Of a DNA stretch of 64,000 nucleotides, positions 58,601-64,000 are shown piece by piece (position 1 is the first letter of the stretch; the number at the start of each line of letters is the position of its first letter). The notes beneath the pieces were generated by a model. The model was given only the letters and a program-made list of their open reading frames with translations, was not told the origin of the DNA and did no database searches. Made by a program: the position numbers and the translations under genes. This DNA comes from Basidiobolus meristosporus CBS 931.73 (Eukaryota; Basidiobolomycota; Basidiobolomycetes; Basidiobolales; Basidiobolaceae). The DNA lies in contig MCFE01000186.1 in assembly GCA_002104905.1 (NCBI GenBank), positions 1 to 64,000 of the forward strand, read 5' to 3'.

Positions 58601-60620
58601 TAAACAATGGTTTGTAATTAAAAAGAAGTATGGAATTGGCCAGTTCATTCAATACATGGAGCCTGCAAATGCTGTCACTATCAGAGATGCTGCAATACCT
58701 CCATCTGTTGATGAATTTGCAGAGTGCATCAGTGGCCACTCCATCTACTCAGCATATGATCTCTACTCAGTATATGACCAGATCCCCCAAGATCAGATAT
58801 CAAGAGAGATATTTGCACACCTGACACCATTTGGACTGTTAAGGATGACAACACTCAGTCAAGGGGCTACAAGCTCCATGGCTCAGTCCCAGAGATGCAT
58901 GGTGAATGGTCTGTACCAGTCTATTCCTGAGAAACTTGCTGACTTTGTGGATGACATAGGTGTCAAAGGACTAAAATTCTGAGACACCTCTGTGATTATG
59001 CCTGGAGTAAGAAAGTCTGTCTATGACCACATTCCAGACAATAATGCAATATTAGGAGGCATTGAAGAAGCTAGACTTGCTATCCATAGTGAGAATGTTG
59101 GAATTTCAGAAGTGATTTGGATATACAGACCTTATCAAGAAATAGTGATAATAGTTGAACTGTTGTTTATTCATAAAGAGTATCAGTATTCAGACATATC
59201 CCTGCCAAGTCAAATGTTATGGCTGATGCACTCTCCAGGAAGGGACCACAATTACTTGAAGAATTGGAGCCTCACTTCACTGATATGATTGATGCAGCAA
59301 TCTGACAGATTGCCATCAGCAGCCAAGGGAGAACTACCTGGAGCCTGACCAAAAAATACTTAAGGACACTCAAGAAACCTTGTTGGATGGAGACTCATGA
59401 TCTCAGAAAGCTTAGAAAGCAGGTTCACCACCACTATCTCAAGGATGACTTTTGCATTAAGCAAGTGAAGCCTGGACTTACATCAAGAAGGTAGCCCTAC
59501 TCCATAAGAGCAACTGAACATTATGACAAGTATCTACCAAGGAGACCCAAAAGAATATAGAGGATAAGAAGCCACCTACAATGCCACAGCTCAGGGGTAC
59601 TCCTTGGAACACATATACTGTGATATTAACTCTTTGTTGAGTTATGTGTAGCCTGCCAGAAGTGATCCTCTAAGCATTATGAAGGTATATTGCACACTAC
59701 TTACACAATCTCTCTATGGCAAGAGGTTGGTGTTTACCTTGTCAACAGCCCACAGCTGGATTAGAGCAGTACCTGAATACTGTTAGAGATGACCTGAGGT
59801 GATGGTCAGAAGCTCAAGCCTTGCCCAACTAGAGCCTATTATATCAAGATTTTTACTTGAAGACATTATCTGCATATTTGGCTGCATCCAACAGTTTGTT
59901 GTTGATAGAGGAAAGATGACATCCCAAATAAATCAGGAGTTGTGCTTAAAGCATAAGATATACATTGCTCTTACTGCAGCATACCATCCTAAACCCAATG
60001 GAATGGTAGAGAGAGGGCATGGACAAATTATGAACTCTCTGGTCCAGACCAGGGAGAATAGTGCAGCACTGTGGCCACAGCAACTGCATCCTGCACTTTG
60101 GGCAGATAGAGTTACTACTAAGGGAACAACTGGATTGTTGCCATTTAGTCTACTCTATGGACATGATTTCATACTACCAGCTGAGTTAGAAACAGCTACT
60201 TGGAACTCATTGGATTGGAGATCTAATATGCTGACTGAAGACCTCCTAGCCACTTGAATACAACAACTCAATTCCCATGACCAATATTTCAACACAGCTG
60301 CTGAATAACTTAGGGTTACATGGCAGGGACAACAAGTACCCTTTCACAAGTCACACTCAACAACACCAAAGTCATTTTCACTAGGTGACTCAGGATTACT
60401 CTATGACTCCACCTTGGACTAACAATGAAGTTGGAAGTTTGACAACATGTGGCCTGGCCCCTACCAGACTTCCAAAGTGATCAGAAATGGAAGTTATTTC
60501 ATATCTGAGCTTGACAACACCCAGCTGAGAGCACCAGCTGCTGGTAAGCAACTTCAGTTACTCAAGCATAGGAATTTTGCACAACTAGATTAGTTTGCTT
60601 TGCCCAAGCTCAAAGCTGAG
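55611..60620 (+). pseudogene. Second gypsy lineage (G4): gag-pol relic, split by a solo LTR
   Basis: A heavily decayed element in several frames. Gag at about 55611-56764 includes FKWEKLCKMYSLSEQEMAEY and YLQAKHGRPQLYHGI. After the solo LTR (56765-57462), TKKLLKPNLTL leads into the protease (DLIDCHIDSGSEICILL, about 57700). RT at 58428-58982 has IPPSVDEFAECISGHSIYSA, REIFAHLTPFGLLRMTTLSQ and DFVDDIGVKG, a variant typical of one fungal gypsy group with FVDD in the active site. ADALSRKG and an integrase zinc region follow to about 59.5 kb. The integrase core end at 59799-60257 has AYHPKPNGMVERGHGQI and LWADRVTTKGTTG. Not functional. Its own 5' LTR was not found. Confidence 0.75.
56765..57462 (+). 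repeat. Solo LTR of a third gypsy-type family inside G4
   Basis: 698 bp from TGTTGTATCCAAGAG to GATGCACAACA. It is flanked by CTAGG (56760-56764) and CTAAG (57463-57467), a one-mismatch target duplication. Related copies at 62216-62756 (+) and 61876-62211 (-) confirm both ends. Confidence 0.75.
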
Positions 60621-60630
60621 AGGGGGTGGA

Positions 60631-60785
60631 TGTAGCAAGGTCATAGTGACACCCAATGATGGATGTGCTCATTCCCATATTTTCTACTTCCATATTTCTC
60701 TACTTCCCATATTTTAGTTTTATCCTATCTATCTTACTTTATCAGTACTATCCAATACTCTGGCTGACTATCTTGCCTTCTCACC
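60631..60785 (+). repeat. Possible start of the G4 3' LTR
   Basis: A strong purine tract GAGAGGGGGTGGA is followed directly by TGTAGCAAGG, the usual junction of a gypsy 3' LTR. The right end is unclear; other element sequence begins by about 60785. Confidence 0.35.
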
Positions 60786-61440
60786 TTATTGGACAGGTTA
60801 TCCCTCACTTGATGTAAAATTGCTTGATGTACATGCTTCTATATTAGGCAGGTATGTGCACCAGCACCCATTTTCTTTGATGTTTGGAAGAGAATTCAAT
60901 CACTTTGGTGACTACCAGAGTACAGAGTTGGCAAAGTTGAGTACAGAAAATCTAAAGAACTGGTTTGAGTATCTTACCAACATTGTCTACCATGACATCA
61001 GTGCCAGAAGTAAAGCCTCACAGCAAAAAATGACTTCAACATATGCCTCAAGCCACAGGAACAGCAGCTTCCCAGCTGGGTCATATGTCATGACACTAGA
61101 TCCAGTTCAACAGTCTAAACTTGACCCAAAATATGAAGGCCCATTCAAAGTTGTCAAATATATCACTTGAGGATTGTGTGTAACTCACAAAAATACTGGA
61201 GCACTACTACCCAAGAACATTCTACCTTGTTTACTCAAACCTATATCTCAATACCCAGTTACTTCTGAATCCCATGAAGTTGAAGCTATTGTTGACCATG
61301 ATGAAGAATGATCAAATTGCCATTGTTTAGTCAAGTGGGATGGTTTTGACGCCAAACATAATAGACTTGTTTAGTTGGATGGTGCCACATTGAGCCATGA
61401 GTGCAAAATGTTGCCATAGTGTGCTAGGGAGGCTAAGTGA
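60786..61440 (+). pseudogene. Chromovirus-type integrase C-terminus with chromodomain relic
   Basis: Frame 60820-61170 carries HPFSLMFGREFNHFGDY and KYEGPFKVVKYIT, the end of a Ty3/gypsy integrase. After a stop, ALLPKNILPCLLKP and then SHEVEAIVDHDEE and CLVKWDGFDAKHNR follow, which fit a chromodomain (YxVExIxxHR..YLVKWxGY). Stops at 61168-61170 and about 61309 make it non-functional. Chromodomains direct integration of chromoviruses to heterochromatin. Confidence 0.7.
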
Positions 61441-61875
61441 TCCTTTACCTGGTCACAGAGTGTGAAACATACATCTGCATTGTCATGCAAAGCAGCCCCT
61501 GTATTACACCAATTGTGTTGGAGAAAATCCATTTTTTGACCTTTTATTTAGGTCAATGTAGTGCAGGATGTATAAGAGCACAAAAGGATTGAAAATATGC
61601 ATGTGGTACTCAATACCAATGGCACTCTGAATCTAGCTCCTGTGGCTTGTAACATGTCACAACAATGCATGGCACTATCTTGGTCCACTGGTACTATCTG
61701 GCACTATAAGTGCTTTGTATAGGTCTTACTTTAGGGCTAATAATTAAATATAGTGAACAAGTCTAATACGTGGGAACCTTACACTAAGTTTGATGATGTT
61801 ACCATCATTGATCAGTATTGGAGCTGCAGGGGAATCCAGAAGGTATGAAAAAACTGCTCTCCCAGGAGGAAGTAA
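61441..61875. other. Repeat-block spacer, nothing recognised
   Basis: No coding similarity or repeat identified. Confidence 0.35.
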
Positions 61876-62211
61876 TGTTGTACAGCAACATTTGAAACTT
61901 AACCTATTTTTTTCCATTAGAAAATGTAATACCCTTGCTGATTTTCCCTGACCTGAGCATCTCCAGTCACAGTTATGATTTATTTTACAAGTTCTCAAAA
62001 TCTTTATTTAGTTTTCACACCTGAGCATTTTTCATGTTGTTGCTATGTCCTTGACTGATCTGCTAAGCCTTTCCAAGTGATTATCCATCTTAGCTCTATG
62101 CAACCACTTAGCAATTGGCTAGACATCAGCTGATTAATGATGCAATTTCTTACTTATCTTATGCACCTATCAGCATCCCTACAGATGTTAATTAGTTCAG
62201 TCTCTTGGTGC
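61876..62211 (-). repeat. Inverted partial LTR (same family as 56765-57462)
   Basis: Read on the minus strand it corresponds to the right half of the solo LTR and ends GCTGTACAACA at 61876. It abuts the forward copy at 62216, forming an imperfect inverted repeat. Confidence 0.7.
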
Positions 62212-62215
62212 CTAC

Positions 62216-62756
62216 TGTTACATTCAAGAGAAAAGTGTAATAAAACTTTTGAATGAGTTAACTGAACGTAAGTGACAACTAAGTGCTGAGTCTTAGAATT
62301 GTCAAGGGTGACAGAAGTATTAGCAGAGAATTTCTGGTCTAATTTTGGTTTTGTATATAGTTGGGTTGGGCTATAATGACAACAGAGTTGATTTGCTATA
62401 CAGGCAAGGCTTGGTGCTCTTGGGAATGCTAGATATGCTAAGCTTGGATGGAAGCTAGAACGGATTTGTTGAATACTTAATTTTGCTAAGGCACAATCTT
62501 AATTTCACTGAAACATACACTAAACCAAATGGTTCAGTAATCTTTATTTATACTTTTCTGATAAAGTTAAATTAGTAAGTGCCAAGAGACTGGACTAATT
62601 GAAATCTGTTGAGGTGTTGATAGCTGCATAAGATAAATGAAAAATTGCATCATTAACCAGCTGATGTTTTGGCAACTACTAAGTGGTTGGATAGATCTCA
62701 GATGACCAACCCTTTGAAAATGCTTAGCAGATTGGTTGGGAACATGATGACATCAT
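62216..62756 (+). repeat. Truncated LTR (same family as 56765-57462)
   Basis: Starts TGTTACATTCAAGAGAAAAG and parallels 56765-57310 throughout. Its 3' end is replaced at about 62757 by a minus-strand gypsy fragment. Confidence 0.75.
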
Positions 62757-63523
62757 GCTCCATTGGATTGGTCCATAAGTTCATCAATCCAAGGCACAGG
62801 GTACTTATTCTTCACCATCACTGAGTTAAGGGCTATGTATTCAATGCAAGTCCTAAGTGTTCCATCCTTTGTTTTTGCAAAAAGCATTGGTGCTCTCCCT
62901 GGCAACTTGCAGGGTGTGATGTATTCTTACTGTAATGACTCATTTATTTGTCTCTTCATCTATTCCAACTTCAATGAACTTGTTTTCTAAGGTGGGTTGC
63001 TCACTTGAGGGCAATCTCATGTGTCCCTGAAACAATCAATGTCTCTGACTGGTTGTAGGGACACAAACTCACCTGGAAACACATCTGAATATTCCCCTAA
63101 GAGATACTGTACCTTATGCAGTACTGGAGTAGAGGAATCCTTCTGTAATACCATATTGAGGAACATCTGAGTACCCTTTCTTAGTGCACCACAGAACTGT
63201 GTCTTGCTAAGTTCACTTGTTTCACACATATTGGAATTGACCAAGTTGAAATCCTGTCTGGCAGGTGATAGCTCATAGGTGCTGTTATCCTTCTGAGTCT
63301 GAATAGCATGGGTTCTCCAGTTAATAGATGATTTACAACAGAATTACAATGTTATCCTAAGTACAAGGTTGGACTGGTGGTTCCTGAATATATGTGCCTG
63401 TAGGTCTTCTTCATTGTCATTGATCCTGATTCTTACTGGCTGAGTGATACAGTTGACTTGGTGAGAGTTCCCATTGGCTGTTGAGACCAAAGTTGATTTG
63501 GTAAGCTTTAGGTTGATTTCATC
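62757..63523 (-). pseudogene. Ty3/gypsy protease-to-RT fragment, minus strand
   Basis: Related to G1. Frame 63244-63017 reads NMCETSELSKTQFCGALRKG and YSDVFPGEFVSLQPVRDID, followed by RT pieces down to PCLGLMNLW near 62770. It is cut on the right by the G3 LTR at 63524, immediately after TKSTLVSTANGNS-type protease-end coding. Confidence 0.85.
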
Positions 63524-64000
63524 TGTTATGCTCTGCCGCTTGAATCTTTAAGTTAGATCAGTTTTTTTAGTCAAATCAATTAGTATATGTTTGGGTTATC
63601 AGTATATCATTATTATCTATGAAATCATTAGCATTAGTCAGCAAATAAATTCGCAGATCCTTATCAGACGGAAATAGATATATTAAGTAGGATCTTATTG
63701 GGTGATGATGATGCAATCAAATGAGTCATCAGCCACAACCTACATTAGGAAATACAATTAGACAGCAATTGATCTGGCAAAATGTATATAAGGAGCTGCT
63801 GGAACCTCAATAAAAATCAGTTCAGGTTTTAGTGAATACAATACCGGCTAAACTCCCTATTCCTGTACAACTCTTATACCAAGACTTGTAACATTGGTAG
63901 CAGCAATAACTAGAAACCTCCCTCCTAAAAAAGAAGAAACCACCCTCAAGATGTTGGACAATCAAGAATGGAAGAATGCCATGCAGCAAATCCTGGCCCA
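63524..64000 (+). mobile_element. Gypsy G3, 5' end, continuing beyond the window
   Basis: LTR at 63524-63893 (370 bp, TGTTATGCTCTGC to ACTTGTAACA) with TATATAAGG near 63785, a primer site TGGTAGCAGCAATAAC at 63895 and a leader like that of G1. Confidence 0.9.
63951..64000 (+). CDS. Gypsy G3 Gag, first 16 codons
   Basis: ATG at 63951 followed by LDNQEWKNAMQQILA and then the window edge. The homologous codons in G1 contain two nonsense changes (W to TAG, Q to TAA), whereas here the frame is intact. The product is the capsid polyprotein. Whether the rest is intact cannot be seen. Confidence 0.7.
   Translation, partial: MLDNQEWKNAMQQILA

Overview
The window looks like a nuclear segment of a filamentous, early-diverging fungus. 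Its genes have several short introns (about 50-90 nt, GT..AG) and are embedded in retrotransposon-rich DNA. A GPI-anchored trypsin-like protease and a Sec2 protein that keeps a Rabin8-like C-terminal block point towards Zoopagomycota, perhaps an entomophthoralean. That placement is an inference with low to moderate confidence.

Layout. Positions 1-31.4 kb carry host genes, all on the + strand: the 3' end of a pirin gene (1-222), a five-exon TGL2-type lipase (1745-3099), an eight-exon LOG-type phosphoribohydrolase (4156-5189), a two-finger C2H2 protein (8306-9061), a three-exon HAL/NPR1-like kinase (24266-25639), a two-exon trypsin-like protease with a GPI signal (26793-27819) and a single-exon Sec2-type Rab GEF (30021-31385). 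They do not form an operon or an obvious cluster. The long spacers between them show no gene I can support. One Ty1/copia element (copia A, minus strand, 14886-19569) and an older related solo LTR (about 20789-21122) sit in the 9-24 kb spacer.

From about 32.5 kb to the right edge the window is a nested graveyard of mobile DNA. A Plavaka/Tnp2 (CACTA-type) transposase on the minus strand (38087 to 33988) is split by an internally deleted copia (copia C, 35662-37064, TSD GATGA). A second, truncated transposase copy starts at 46501. Both transposase copies have the same divergent small ORF next to them. An unclassified LTR-like repeat family (four copies) flanks an unrecognised internal region, into which full-length copia B (39832-44512, TSD CCAGC) has inserted. 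A Ty3/gypsy element (G1, 47325-53371) carries a 1.24-kb solo LTR (TSD GATG) inside its RNase H region. To the right lie another copia fragment, a truncated gypsy 5' end (G2), a gypsy RT fragment, a second gypsy lineage (G4, gag to integrase, itself split by a solo LTR at 56765-57462), a chromodomain-bearing integrase relic, an inverted pair of LTR fragments, and finally the 5' LTR and intact Gag start of a further gypsy copy (G3) running off the window.

The most notable structures are: copia primer sites that match the anticodon arm of initiator tRNA-Met; a transposase reading frame that can be followed across a TSD-delimited insertion; the divergent accessory ORF conserved in two transposase copies; the deletion-derivative copia with an 11-bp LTR stub; and a kinase intron that could be retained in frame in the activation segment.
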